The notes below the pieces were generated by a model that worked only from the letters and a program-made list of their open reading frames with translations, ran no database searches and was not told the origin of the DNA. Source: Clostridia bacterium (lineage in GTDB: Bacteria > Bacillota > Clostridia > Oscillospirales > CAG-272). From it: a stretch of DNA of 64,000 nt. Location: NCBI GenBank assembly GCA_017504405.1, contig JAFVRG010000004.1:1-64000 (forward strand), given 5' to 3'. Numbering within the stretch: position 1 is the stretch's first letter; the number at the start of each line of letters is the position of its first letter. The position numbers and the translations under genes were made by a program. Positions 8,347 through 16,775 of this stretch are shown piece by piece.

Positions 8347-9833
8347 AAAAATACCTTGTAGGAATTGATATTGGTACTACGGGTACAAAGAGTGTTTTGT
8401 TCGATACAGAGGGCAACACGGTTGCATCCTCGACAGCAGAATACCCGATGTCGCAGCCTAAAAACGGCTGGGCAGAGCAGTCACCTGCCGATTGGTGGGA
8501 TGCCGTTTGCAAAACCTTGAGGGAAATCACTCCGAGCGCAGCTGACGGCGAAATATGCGGCATAGGCCTCTCGGGACAGATGCACAGCCTCGTTATGCTT
8601 GATAAAGAAAATGAGGTGATACGCCCCGCAATCCTCTGGTGTGACCAGCGCACAGGCGAGGAATGTGCTGAAATAGAGGCCAAAATAGGCAGAAAAAGGC
8701 TGATTGAAATAACGGCCAATCCTGCCCTGACAGGCTTCACAGCGTCAAAAATTATGTGGGTCAAGAAGCACGAGCCGGAAAGCTTTGAGAAATGCGCCCA
8801 CATTCTCCTCGCAAAGGATTATATCAGATTTAAGCTGACAGGCGAGTATGCAACCGACGTGTCGGACGCCTCGGGTATGCAGCTGCTTGACGTTGCGAAA
8901 CGAAGCTGGAGCCTTGAGATATGCGAGGCTCTCGGAATAGATATGAGTATGCTTGCAACGGTGTATGAGAGCCCCGAGCTTACGGGCAGAATTACGGAAG
9001 AGGCGTCAGAGCTTACGGGACTTCCTGTCGGTGCCTGTGTTGCAGGAGGCGGCGGAGATAACGCCTCGGCTGCGATAGGCACGGGAGTCTGTAAGGAGGG
9101 CAAGGCGTTTACCACAATCGGCACGAGCGGAGTTGTATTTGCTCCGACCAACACCCCGGTAATAGATTCCGAGGGTAGAATACATACCTTCTGCGCCGCA
9201 GTCCCGGGCACGTGGCACGTTATGGGAGTAACGCAGGCGGCAGGACTTTCCCTCAATTGGTTCAGGCGGACCGTTACACCTGATGCAAATTACCGCCAGA
9301 TAGATGACTGGTGCGAGAAAATTCCTATCGGTGCCGAGGGGCTTATATACCTTCCCTATCTTATGGGAGAGCGCACACCGATTCTTGACCCGAATGCCAG
9401 AGGCGTTATTTTCGGACTCTCGGCTCTGCATACGAGGGAGCATATGGCACGTGCGGTGATAGAGGGAGTTTCCTATTCCCTGTACAGTGCTCTTGAGCTT
9501 ATTGACAGGGTAGGAGTACCCGTTAACGATATGTCGCTTTGCGGCGGCGGAGCCAAGAGCGGGCTCTGGCGGCAGATGCTTAGCGACGTGTACGCAACAG
9601 ATATTAAAATTCCCGAATCGGGCGAAGGAGCAGCGCTCGGCGCCGCAATACTCGGCGGCTGTGCAGCGGGAATATACAGCTCTGTTGAAGAGGGTTGTGA
9701 GAGGGCGGTGCGGACGAAAACCACCGTGCTCTCAAACAACGCAAACCATGAAAAATATATGAAACATTATGCCGTCTATTCCTCACTTTACCCCGCACTT
9801 TCCGAGAGCTTTTTGAAGCTTTCTAAAATATAA
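8343..9833 (+). CDS. xylB: Xylulokinase
   Basis: ATP-dependent phosphorylation of D-xylulose to xylulose 5-phosphate (EC 2.7.1.17), 496 aa, normal length. FGGY kinase features are present: the phosphate-1 motif '[18 protein letters not shown]' at the N-terminus, the catalytic aspartate region '[11 protein letters not shown]' near residue 100, and the adenosine-binding '[15 protein letters not shown]'. The start overlaps the xylA stop by 4 bases. The product enters the pentose phosphate or phosphoketolase route. Confidence 0.96.
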   Translation: MKKYLVGIDIGTTGTKSVLFDTEGNTVASSTAEYPMSQPKNGWAEQSPADWWDAVCKTLREITPSAADGEICGIGLSGQMHSLVMLDKENEVIRPAILWCDQRTGEECAEIEAKIGRKRLIEITANPALTGFTASKIMWVKKHEPESFEKCAHILLAKDYIRFKLTGEYATDVSDASGMQLLDVAKRSWSLEICEALGIDMSMLATVYESPELTGRITEEASELTGLPVGACVAGGGGDNASAAIGTGVCKEGKAFTTIGTSGVVFAPTNTPVIDSEGRIHTFCAAVPGTWHVMGVTQAAGLSLNWFRRTVTPDANYRQIDDWCEKIPIGAEGLIYLPYLMGERTPILDPNARGVIFGLSALHTREHMARAVIEGVSYSLYSALELIDRVGVPVNDMSLCGGGAKSGLWRQMLSDVYATDIKIPESGEGAALGAAILGGCAAGIYSSVEEGCERAVRTKTTVLSNNANHEKYMKHYAVYSSLYPALSESFLKLSKI

Positions 9834-9844
9834 GGAGGAGCATT

Positions 9845-11731
9845 ATGACCTTTTTGAAAAGAGCGAAAGAACTTGTCTCAAGGATGACTCTTGAGGAAAA
9901 GATTTCACAGCTTCGCTATAACGCCCCCGCCATTGAGCGACTCGGCGTTCCTGCCTACAATTGGTGGAACGAGTGTCTGCACGGTGTGGCACGCCAGGGA
10001 GCGGCGACGGTTTTTCCGCAGGCGATAGCTATGGCGGCGAGCTTTAACACCCGACTTATGGAGAGAGTTGCGGTGGCAATCTCCGACGAGGGCAGAGCAA
10101 AATACAACGAGTATAAGAAATTCGGATATACCGATATATATCAGGGTATCACCTTCTGGTCGCCGAATATAAACATATTCAGAGACCCTCGTTGGGGCAG
10201 AGGACACGAAACCTACGGAGAGGACCCGTATCTTACGGGCAGAATGGGTGTTGCATTCATAAAGGGCTTGCAGGGTAACGGCAAATACCGAAAGACAGAT
10301 GCAACGATAAAGCATTTTGCTGTCCATAGCGGACCCGAGAGCCTGCGCCATAGCTTTGATGCTAAGGTGAGCGAAAAGGATATGAGAGAGACATATCTGT
10401 GGGCATTTAAATACTGCATAGACAACGCCGACCCCTCTGCTGTAATGGGTGCATACAACAGGGTAAACGGAGAGCCCTGCTGCGCATCCGATACTCTCTT
10501 GCGTGATATTTTATACGGCGAGTGGGGATTTAAGGGATACGTCGTATCCGATTGCGGAGCAATATGCGATTTTCACGAGCACCACAAAATCACGGGCAGC
10601 GAAAAGGAGAGTGCCGCATTGGCGGTAAACTCAGGCTGTCAGCTCAATTGCGGTAGGGCGTATAATTGGCTCTGCGATGCGTACAGTGCCGGACTCGTCA
10701 GCGAGGAAACGATAACCGCTGCGGCAGAGAAGCTGTTTGAGGCACGCTTCCGCCTCGGTATGTTTGATAACGACTGCGAGTATGACGCTATTCCCTACGA
10801 GGTGGTTGAATGCGATGAGCACAGAGCGCTTAACAGGCAAATGGCGCAGGAGAGCATGGTCCTTCTCAAAAATAACGGAGTGCTTCCGATTAGAAACGCA
10901 AAAACCGTAGCCGTCATAGGCCCGAATGCAGACGATGTGAGTGTTCTGCTCGCAAATTACAACGGAATCCCCTCGAAATATACAACGCTATTGCGTGGTA
11001 TTCAACAGGAGTTTGACGGACGTGTCATTTGTGCACGGGGCTGCCATATCTTTAAGGATGAGGAGAGCCCCTGGGATGAACACCCCTTGAACGAGGCGAT
11101 TATAGCCGCAAAAAAGGCAGATGCCGTCATTATATGCACAGGACTCAATCCCTCAATGGAGGGCGAGGAGGGTGATGCGTATAACGGTATGTACAGCGGA
11201 GATAAGGGGGATATTGAGCTTCCGAAATCTCAGCTTAACTTAATTGAAAAGGTTGTCGCTGTCGGAAAGCCGACTGTGCTTGTCAACGTGAGCGGCAGCT
11301 GTGTAAATCTCGAGTACGCAGACGCTAATTGCGATGCGGTAATTCAGTGCTTTTATCCCGGCGCTGAGGGCGGCTTGGCGCTTGCCGACATACTTTTCGG
11401 AAAGGTCTCGCCCAGCGGCAGACTCCCCGTCAGCTTTTACCGTTCAACCGACGATTTGCCCGACTTTGAGGATTACAGTATGGATAACCGTACCTACAAA
11501 TTCTTCAAGGGCAAGTGCGTTTACGATTTCGGTCACGGACTGACCTACTCGGATATTGAGGAAAAGTGGCTTGATGAAAAAACCGTCGAGCTTCACAACA
11601 AAGGCGAGTATGATACCGCCTACTCAGTCCTACGCTACGAGTATGTTCCTCACAAGAGCCTTTGCGGCTTCAAAAAGGTATATATCCAAGCCCACGAGAG
11701 CATCACCGTCAGCTTTAATGCCTACACCTAA
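9845..11731 (+). CDS. Cytoplasmic GH3 beta-xylosidase/beta-glucosidase
   Basis: The protein has 628 aa and no signal peptide. GH3 N-domain motifs are 'YNWWNECLHGVAR', 'GRGHETYGEDPYL' and 'IKHFAVHSGPE'. The nucleophile aspartate is in 'GYVVSDCGAI' (about D236). The C-domain has 'VIGPNADD' and 'GRLPVSFY'. The 'NWWNE.LHG' variant is common in xylosidases, and location 11 bases after xylB supports release of xylose from imported xylo-oligosaccharides. After 'FGHGLTYS' only about 60 residues remain, so the fibronectin-III-like C-terminal domain is much shorter than in most family members. AGGAG precedes the ATG. Confidence 0.9.
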   Translation: MTFLKRAKELVSRMTLEEKISQLRYNAPAIERLGVPAYNWWNECLHGVARQGAATVFPQAIAMAASFNTRLMERVAVAISDEGRAKYNEYKKFGYTDIYQGITFWSPNINIFRDPRWGRGHETYGEDPYLTGRMGVAFIKGLQGNGKYRKTDATIKHFAVHSGPESLRHSFDAKVSEKDMRETYLWAFKYCIDNADPSAVMGAYNRVNGEPCCASDTLLRDILYGEWGFKGYVVSDCGAICDFHEHHKITGSEKESAALAVNSGCQLNCGRAYNWLCDAYSAGLVSEETITAAAEKLFEARFRLGMFDNDCEYDAIPYEVVECDEHRALNRQMAQESMVLLKNNGVLPIRNAKTVAVIGPNADDVSVLLANYNGIPSKYTTLLRGIQQEFDGRVICARGCHIFKDEESPWDEHPLNEAIIAAKKADAVIICTGLNPSMEGEEGDAYNGMYSGDKGDIELPKSQLNLIEKVVAVGKPTVLVNVSGSCVNLEYADANCDAVIQCFYPGAEGGLALADILFGKVSPSGRLPVSFYRSTDDLPDFEDYSMDNRTYKFFKGKCVYDFGHGLTYSDIEEKWLDEKTVELHNKGEYDTAYSVLRYEYVPHKSLCGFKKVYIQAHESITVSFNAYT

Positions 11732-11746
11732 CATTAAAAATACAAA

Positions 11747-11791
11747 AATAAAGCCCTTGTCAACCGTTCGGTAGGCAAGGGCTTTTTATTA
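11747..11791. terminator. Terminator after the xylose operon
   Basis: AAGCCCTTG ... CAAGGGCTT stem with an internal imperfect hairpin, then TTTTTATT. It sits between convergent genes. Confidence 0.8.
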
Positions 11792-11796
11792 TATTT

Positions 11797-11832
11797 GCAA
11801 CAATTGTGCAAAAAAATGAATCAATTGTGCAA
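11797..11832. repeat. Direct repeat CAATTGTGCAA, 21-bp period
   Basis: CAATTGTGCA occurs at 11801-11810 and again at 11822-11831, a 21-bp period. The upstream extension GCAACAATTGTGCAA (11797-11811) matches 13 of 15 bases of GCAACAATTTTACAA at 12676-12690, upstream of the ketohexose operon. The second copy overlaps the last codons of AraC regulator 3. Confidence 0.45.
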
Positions 11833-12627
11833 TTTTCTATATTCACTTGGGGATTTACCTGTAATTTTTTTGAAGAGGCGTGAGAAATAATATATGTCGC
11901 AAATACCAACAAAACGGGCAATCTCACTCACAGAATATCGCCCGCAGTTAATCAACTCGCACGCTCTTTTTATTCTGTAATTGATTATGTATTGCTCAGG
12001 TGATGAACCCGTGTATTTCTTAAACAAACGGTAGAAATGAGAACGCTCTATGTTCAGGTAGGTGCTCACATCCTTCGCAGTTATTGCATTCATATAGTTA
12101 TACTCTATATATCTGACTGCTCGGTCCGCCTGTTCCACGGCACTGACTCTTTTATCAGACTTAATTTTTTTCAGAGCGTCAAGTGCATTTAAGGTATATG
12201 CGTTCAGCTTTAACTGAGATATGCTGCCGGTATTCTCTCCGATGTAGTTGAGACAATTAGAAATAACCGAGTAAAATTCGAGGTTTTCAATCTTTTTTGT
12301 ATAACCGTCAATACCGGTCAGCCTGAAATATTCATCTGCGCCATTGCCGGAGAATCCAATCCAACAGAATGACCACGTGTTATTTATATCGGGCGAATAA
12401 TAGGTTATCAGCTCATTTGGGTATATAACGAATATTTCACCCTCACCTACGGAGTATTTTTCTCCGTTAACCTCGTAATATCCGTTTCCTTTGGTAACGT
12501 AGTGAATGAGATAATATTTTCTCATATGAGGAGCGCATACAAAATTAGGACAGCAATCCTCGTATCCGCAGTTGACCATATATAAATCCGTTTTGTGCTT
12601 CTTAGTATTGAAAAACTCTTTTCTCAT
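11821..12627 (-). CDS. AraC-family regulator (3), divergent from the ketohexose operon
   Basis: The protein has 268 aa. The N-terminal cupin half contains 'YYLIHYVTKGNGYYEVNGEKYSVGEGEIFVIYPNE', typical of AraC_binding (shown here in parts: 'YEVNGEKYSVGEGEIF'). The C-terminal double HTH contains 'DVSTYLNIERSHFYRLFKKYTG' and 'ISEIARFVGICDIYYFSRLFKKITGKSPSEYR'-like motifs. The ATG at 12627 has AGGGGGA 8 bases upstream; the earlier TTG is too close to it. It is divergent from the epimerase-kinase-aldolase operon and is its likely regulator. Confidence 0.9.
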   Translation of the reverse strand: MRKEFFNTKKHKTDLYMVNCGYEDCCPNFVCAPHMRKYYLIHYVTKGNGYYEVNGEKYSVGEGEIFVIYPNELITYYSPDINNTWSFCWIGFSGNGADEYFRLTGIDGYTKKIENLEFYSVISNCLNYIGENTGSISQLKLNAYTLNALDALKKIKSDKRVSAVEQADRAVRYIEYNYMNAITAKDVSTYLNIERSHFYRLFKKYTGSSPEQYIINYRIKRACELINCGRYSVSEIARFVGICDIYYFSRLFKKITGKSPSEYRKLHN

Positions 12628-12711
12628 GTGCAATCTCCCCCTTTGCTGTTATTGTAACACAAAGGCGTTCAAAACGCAACAATTTTACAAAAAAATAGCA
12701 ACTTAAATGTA

Positions 12712-12740
12712 TTGATGTATGTATATGGGTTTTGTAGAAT
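12712..12740 (+). promoter_or_regulatory. Promoter of the ketohexose operon
   Basis: TTGATG (12712-12717), 17-bp spacer, TAGAAT (12735-12740). Just upstream, GCAAC-containing boxes at 12676 and 12698 are spaced 22 bp and may be the site of AraC regulator 3. Confidence 0.5.
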
Positions 12741-12773
12741 GTAATTAAAGTACAAAGAAAGGATCTAAAACAA

Positions 12774-13640
12774 ATGAAATTCGGAACACTTTACGCATAT
12801 TGGACTCACGATTGGACAGGCGATTACAAACACTTTGCAAGGAAAGCGAGTGAAATAGGATTTGATATTCTCGAAATATCCGCAGGCGACCTTATTGCTA
12901 TGCCTGAGAAGGAGCTGTGTGAGCTCAAGGCGATATCAAAGGAGCTTGGAATAGAGATAACCTCTAACATAGGGCCAGCCAAAAAATACGACGTAGCTTC
13001 GCCCGACAAGAATGTCAGGGAGGCAGGCATAAAATTCTTGTCAGACATAATGGAAAAAATGGATAAGCTGGACTCACGTTCTCTCGTTGGCGTTATGTAT
13101 ACTTATTGGCCCAACGACTTTACCGACCTTGATAAGGAGGGAGCTTGGGCGAGAGGTGTTGAGAGCGTAAAGCGCTTGGGCAAGGTAGCAGGTGAGCTGG
13201 GTATTGATTACTGTCTTGAGGTTGTAAACCGATTTGAAACCCATATACTCAATACCGCAGAGGAAGGTGTTCGTTACTGTAAGGACGTTGACTGTCCGAG
13301 TGTGAAGCTTTTGCTTGACACCTTCCATATGAATATTGAGGAGGACAATCTTGCCGATGCCATACGCCTCGCAGGTCCGTACCTTGCCCATCTGCACGTA
13401 GGAGAGGGTAACAGAAAGCTACCCGGCACAGGACATCTTCCCTGGCGAGATATAGGAAAAGCTCTCAATGATATAGGATATAACAAGGGTGTGGTAATGG
13501 AGCCGTTTGTCACTATGGGAGGAAAGGTTGGCGAGGATATTAAGGTATGGCGTGACCTTTCAGGCAATGCAACACCCGAGAAAATGGATGAAGATATTAA
13601 AAAATCCCTTATGTTCCTGAGGGATGCCTTTGCGAGGTAA
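12774..13640 (+). CDS. D-psicose (allulose)/D-tagatose 3-epimerase
   Basis: A 288-aa TIM-barrel protein of the ketose 3-epimerase family, very close in pattern to clostridial D-psicose 3-epimerases, which interconvert D-fructose and D-allulose. The four metal ligands are all present: E149 ('CLEVVNRFE'), D182 ('LLDTFHMNIEED'), H208 ('LAHLHVGEGNRK') and E243 ('VVMEPFV'). The N-terminal 'YAYWTHDWTGDYK' also follows the family. AAAGGA precedes the ATG. It is the first gene of a tightly packed operon with a sugar kinase, a class II aldolase and an isomerase-like protein, so the likely job is entry of a rare ketohexose into glycolysis. Confidence 0.88.
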   Translation: MKFGTLYAYWTHDWTGDYKHFARKASEIGFDILEISAGDLIAMPEKELCELKAISKELGIEITSNIGPAKKYDVASPDKNVREAGIKFLSDIMEKMDKLDSRSLVGVMYTYWPNDFTDLDKEGAWARGVESVKRLGKVAGELGIDYCLEVVNRFETHILNTAEEGVRYCKDVDCPSVKLLLDTFHMNIEEDNLADAIRLAGPYLAHLHVGEGNRKLPGTGHLPWRDIGKALNDIGYNKGVVMEPFVTMGGKVGEDIKVWRDLSGNATPEKMDEDIKKSLMFLRDAFAR

Positions 13641-13644
13641 CGGA

Positions 13645-14568
13645 ATGATATTCACAATGGGCGAATTAATAGTCGAGATTATGCGCAACCGAGAGGGTGT
13701 ATCTCTCAGAGAGGCTGATGTATTTCTCGGCCCGTATCCGAGTGGCGCACCTGCGATATTTATTGACACCGTAGCAAAAATGAAACACAGCGCCGCAATT
13801 ATAGGAGCTGTCGGAAACGATGATTTCGGGCTTTGCCTTGAAAAGAGATTTGAGCGTGACGGCGTCGATACCTCGTATATTACAAGGGTAGACGGCGTGT
13901 CAACAGGCTGTGCCTTTGTCACCTATTTTGAGGACGGCTCACGTAAATTCATTTTCCATATCGGTAACAGTGCGGCGGCAAGTGCAAAATGTCCTCACCC
14001 CGACAAAATACCGAGTGCGGATTATTTTCATATAATGGGTTGCTCGGTTATGTCAAACGAGAGCTTTGGCAGAGAGATTATAAAAGCAATGCATCTTTTT
14101 GCGCAAAAGGGAGCTAAAGTCAGCTTTGACCCCAATGTGCGCCCTGAGCTGCTCGGTAACGCAGAGCTGATTGATGAAATTATGAGTATGACAAATGTGC
14201 TGATGCCCGGCGTATCAGAGCTTTTGTCAATCAGTAAGGAAGACACGGTTGAGAGGGCAGTGGAAAAATGCTTTGAGAATGAGCGCCTCGAAATCATAGC
14301 ACTGAAAAACGGCTCGAAGGGATGCAGAATTTTCACACGTGAGGGCTCGTTTGATATGGGTATTTATAAGATAGAGCCGGTAGATGCTACAGGCGCAGGC
14401 GATTCCTTCGACGCCGCCTTTCTGTGCGGTCTTTGCGATGGGCTTTCTCTTGTTGAGTGTGCAAAGCAGGCGAGCGCCGCAGCAGCACTCAATACATCTG
14501 CATTCGGACCTATGGAGGGAAAAATCACACCTGACAGTGTAAAGAAGATGGTAGAGGGAGGTATGTGA
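13645..14568 (+). CDS. PfkB-family ketohexose kinase (tagatose/fructose-type)
   Basis: The protein has 307 aa from the ATG at 13645, which has GCGAGG 7 bases upstream; an in-frame ATG at 13624 lacks a usable ribosome site. PfkB features are the N-terminal 'MGELIVEIMRN', the substrate loop 'GPYPSGAPAIFID', and the C-terminal ATP/anion-hole motif 'DATGAGDSFDAAF'. The N-terminal text resembles proteins annotated as tagatose kinases. It follows the 3-epimerase by 4 bases and overlaps the aldolase start (TGATG). It probably phosphorylates the ketohexose made by the epimerase; whether at C1 or C6 cannot be told from the sequence. Confidence 0.85.
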   Translation: MIFTMGELIVEIMRNREGVSLREADVFLGPYPSGAPAIFIDTVAKMKHSAAIIGAVGNDDFGLCLEKRFERDGVDTSYITRVDGVSTGCAFVTYFEDGSRKFIFHIGNSAAASAKCPHPDKIPSADYFHIMGCSVMSNESFGREIIKAMHLFAQKGAKVSFDPNVRPELLGNAELIDEIMSMTNVLMPGVSELLSISKEDTVERAVEKCFENERLEIIALKNGSKGCRIFTREGSFDMGIYKIEPVDATGAGDSFDAAFLCGLCDGLSLVECAKQASAAAALNTSAFGPMEGKITPDSVKKMVEGGM

Positions 14569-15410
14569 TGTATACAGCAAGTAAAGAGCTTTTGGAAAAG
14601 GCGAAAAAAGAGGGCTATGCTGTGCCTGCATTCAATGCGGAAAATCTTGAAATGGTACAGGCAATAATTTCTGCCGCCGAGTATGCACACTCCCCCGTGA
14701 TGATACAAACAACACCGCCGACAGTTAAGTACATAGGCGCAGAAACCATGTACGCAATGGTGAGCACTATTGCAAGAATGGCGAGCGTGCCCGTTGCGCT
14801 TCACCTTGACCATTGCTCGGTGTATGAGGACGTTATTTCTGCAATCGAGGCAGGATATTCATCGGTAATGTTTGACGGCTCGAAGCTCTCATTTGATGAA
14901 AACGTGAGCATAGCAAAAAGGGTCGTCGAATATGCAAAAAAACGTGGAGTTACCGTTGAGGCTGAGCTCGGTACCGTGGGCGGAAAAGAGGATAACGTAA
15001 CCGCCGAGGGCTCAATGTATACCGACCCCGCCGAGGCAGAGCAGTTTGCGAGAGATAGCGGTGTGGATATGCTCGCCGTGGCAATAGGTACGGCTCACGG
15101 ATTTTATAAGGGCGAGCCTAAGCTGGATTTTGACAGAATAGAGAAAATCAGCAGTATGACAAAAATACCCCTCGTCCTTCACGGCGGCTCGGGCGTGCCC
15201 GAGGATAGCGTAAAGAGGGCAATATCCCTCGGAATGAGCAAGGTGAATTTTGCCACCGAGCTCAGGTGCGCCGCAACAAAGGGCGTAAGACGTGTGCTCT
15301 TGGACGAGAGCGTTATAGACCCTAAAAAGTATATGGGAGAAGCACGCAAAGAGGTGTATAATCTTTGTCTTGAAAAGATAGCGATGTGCGGCTCCGAAAA
15401 TAAAGCATGA
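14568..15410 (+). CDS. Class II ketose-bisphosphate aldolase (Fba/GatY/KbaY type)
   Basis: A 280-aa zinc aldolase. The zinc ligands are in 'ALHLDHCS', 'AIGTAHGFYKGEP' and 'LVLHGGSGVP'. 'VEAELGTVGGKEDNV' is the usual active-site segment. The ATG at 14568 shares a base with the kinase stop, and GGGAGG lies 7 bases upstream. The size and 'YTASKELLEKAKKEGYAVPAFNAEN' type N-terminus fit the fructose/tagatose-bisphosphate group. With the kinase upstream it probably cleaves a ketohexose phosphate to two trioses. If the kinase makes a 1-phosphate or 6-phosphate, a second phosphorylation elsewhere is needed. Confidence 0.92.
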   Translation: MYTASKELLEKAKKEGYAVPAFNAENLEMVQAIISAAEYAHSPVMIQTTPPTVKYIGAETMYAMVSTIARMASVPVALHLDHCSVYEDVISAIEAGYSSVMFDGSKLSFDENVSIAKRVVEYAKKRGVTVEAELGTVGGKEDNVTAEGSMYTDPAEAEQFARDSGVDMLAVAIGTAHGFYKGEPKLDFDRIEKISSMTKIPLVLHGGSGVPEDSVKRAISLGMSKVNFATELRCAATKGVRRVLLDESVIDPKKYMGEARKEVYNLCLEKIAMCGSENKA

Positions 15411-15421
15411 GAGGTGTTTTT

Positions 15422-16396
15422 ATGGAAAGGAAATATTCGGTATTTACAGACCACGTAGGAACGTTTTGCGACAGATATTGCAATGCGTATTCGGAAAAAA
15501 GCTATACTATAAGCGAGAAGTTTGACAGAATTAAATCTATTCCCCTTATATCTGCGGTTGACCTTAATATGACCAAGGATTATGCGGATAACAAGGATGA
15601 AGTAAAGGAAAGCCTGAAGCGCACAGGGCTTAAGGTTAATTCTGTAATGATGGACTCAACCGCAGACAGAATATTCAGACAGGGCTCTTTTTCCAGCCTT
15701 GATTTTGCGGTAAGAAAGAGAGCTGTCGAGGATGCGAAGAAGGCAATGGATTTTGCCGAGGAGCTCGGATGCTCAACCTTTGCCGTTTGGCCCGGACAGG
15801 ACGGATACGACTATATGTTTGAGGCAGATTATATAAAGGAAAGGACACTTTTCGTTGACTGCCTGAAGGAGCTTTCCGCCTATAAGCCCAATATGAATAT
15901 AGCTCTTGAATACAAGCCCAAGGAGCCGAGGAATAAATCCTATATTGATACTATGACAGGCACACTTCTTATGATTGAGAAGTCAGGGCTTGATAACCTC
16001 GGTATCGCTATGGACTACGGTCATTCATTTTTCAGCGGAGAGAATCCTGCCGAAGCCGTAGCAATTCTCTCAATGTATGGCGGCAAGCTTATGGCTATTC
16101 ATATGAACGACAACTACGGCTCGTGGGATGACGATATGATTGCAGGCAGTGTAAACACCCTGCCGTATCTTGAATTTATTTATTGGCTGCGCCGTACGGG
16201 ATATAACGGTTATATAACCTTCGACCAGTTCCCGTACAGAGAGGAATCACGTGATGCGGTCAACGAGAGCGCACTGTGGTTTGACTACCTGGAGAGCTTG
16301 ATAGATAACGCCGATATGGACGAAATAGCAGAAACTCTTACAAAGAAGGACGGCGTAAGCGCCAGCAGACTGATGAGAAAGCTCATAATGAAGTGA
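15422..16396 (+). CDS. Xylose-isomerase-like TIM-barrel sugar isomerase/epimerase
   Basis: A 324-aa protein of the AP-endonuclease-2/xylose-isomerase-like fold. Probable metal ligands are in 'IALEYKPKEPR', 'IAMDYGHS', 'AIHMND' and 'ITFDQFP'. The segment 'VWPGQDGYDY' recalls the L-rhamnose isomerase-like group, some members of which also act on D-allose/D-allulose. The start is the ATG at 15422, because AGAGGTG sits 5-6 bases upstream. It is the last gene of the operon and could feed an aldose such as allose into the ketose step. That substrate is inference. Confidence 0.75.
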   Translation: MERKYSVFTDHVGTFCDRYCNAYSEKSYTISEKFDRIKSIPLISAVDLNMTKDYADNKDEVKESLKRTGLKVNSVMMDSTADRIFRQGSFSSLDFAVRKRAVEDAKKAMDFAEELGCSTFAVWPGQDGYDYMFEADYIKERTLFVDCLKELSAYKPNMNIALEYKPKEPRNKSYIDTMTGTLLMIEKSGLDNLGIAMDYGHSFFSGENPAEAVAILSMYGGKLMAIHMNDNYGSWDDDMIAGSVNTLPYLEFIYWLRRTGYNGYITFDQFPYREESRDAVNESALWFDYLESLIDNADMDEIAETLTKKDGVSASRLMRKLIMK

Positions 16397-16457
16397 TAAA
16401 AGCTTTACGAGGCAGTGCGTAATCAAATATCACACTATACGTAAAATTCAAAAAACA

Positions 16458-16495
16458 ATCCCCTTGCCAACCAAACGGCTGACAAGGGGTTTTGT
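16458..16495. terminator. Terminator after the ketohexose operon
   Basis: CCCCTTG ... CAAGGGG stem with an inner CAACC/GGCTG region, followed by TTTTGTTT. It also closes the small minus-strand gene that ends at 16496. Confidence 0.75.
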
Positions 16496-16639
16496 TTATC
16501 TTTCGTTTTTGCTCTGCTGACTCTGCTGATTTTTCTGATTCTGATTGTTCTGCTGATTTTTCTGATTATTCTGCTGATTGTTCTGGTTCTGGTTATTCTG
16601 ATTTTTTTCGTTTTTGTAGTTCTGATTTCTATCCATCAT
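16496..16639 (-). CDS. Asn/Gln-rich small protein (47 aa)
   Basis: The minus strand encodes 47 residues starting MMDRNQNYKNEKNQ and continuing as an almost pure run of N, Q and K to ...SKNER-stop. Asn, Gln and Lys make up most residues; there is no Cys, Trp or membrane segment. AGGGGGTG (16643-16650) lies a few bases before the first ATG at 16639, a second ATG follows at once, and a terminator is shared at the 3' end. I infer a real gene because of the ribosome site and the biased composition. Its function is unknown; such small hydrophilic N/Q-rich proteins are seen in spore-forming clostridia. Confidence 0.65.
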   Translation of the reverse strand: MMDRNQNYKNEKNQNNQNQNNQQNNQKNQQNNQNQKNQQSQQSKNER

Positions 16640-16726
16640 TTTCACCCCCTTTTCGTTATATCAAATATAGTTTTGCCCCTTTTCATTTGTATATACATTT
16701 TAATTTTAAAATCAATTTTTCCAAAA

Positions 16727-16765
16727 CAAAAAGGCTCTGCACACGGCAGAGCCCCTTTTGTAATT
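16727..16765 (-). terminator. Terminator of the lipoprotein gene
   Basis: On the minus strand GGCTCTGC, 4-5 base loop, GCAGAGCC, then TTTTTGTTTT. It lies directly after the lipoprotein stop. Confidence 0.85.
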
Positions 16766-16775
16766 TTTGATTTTG

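Noticed and set aside
16492-16770. A plus-strand frame rich in Ser, Asp, Phe and Cys.
   Set aside because: It is the complement of the Asn/Gln-rich small gene, begins inside a terminator tail and has no ribosome site.
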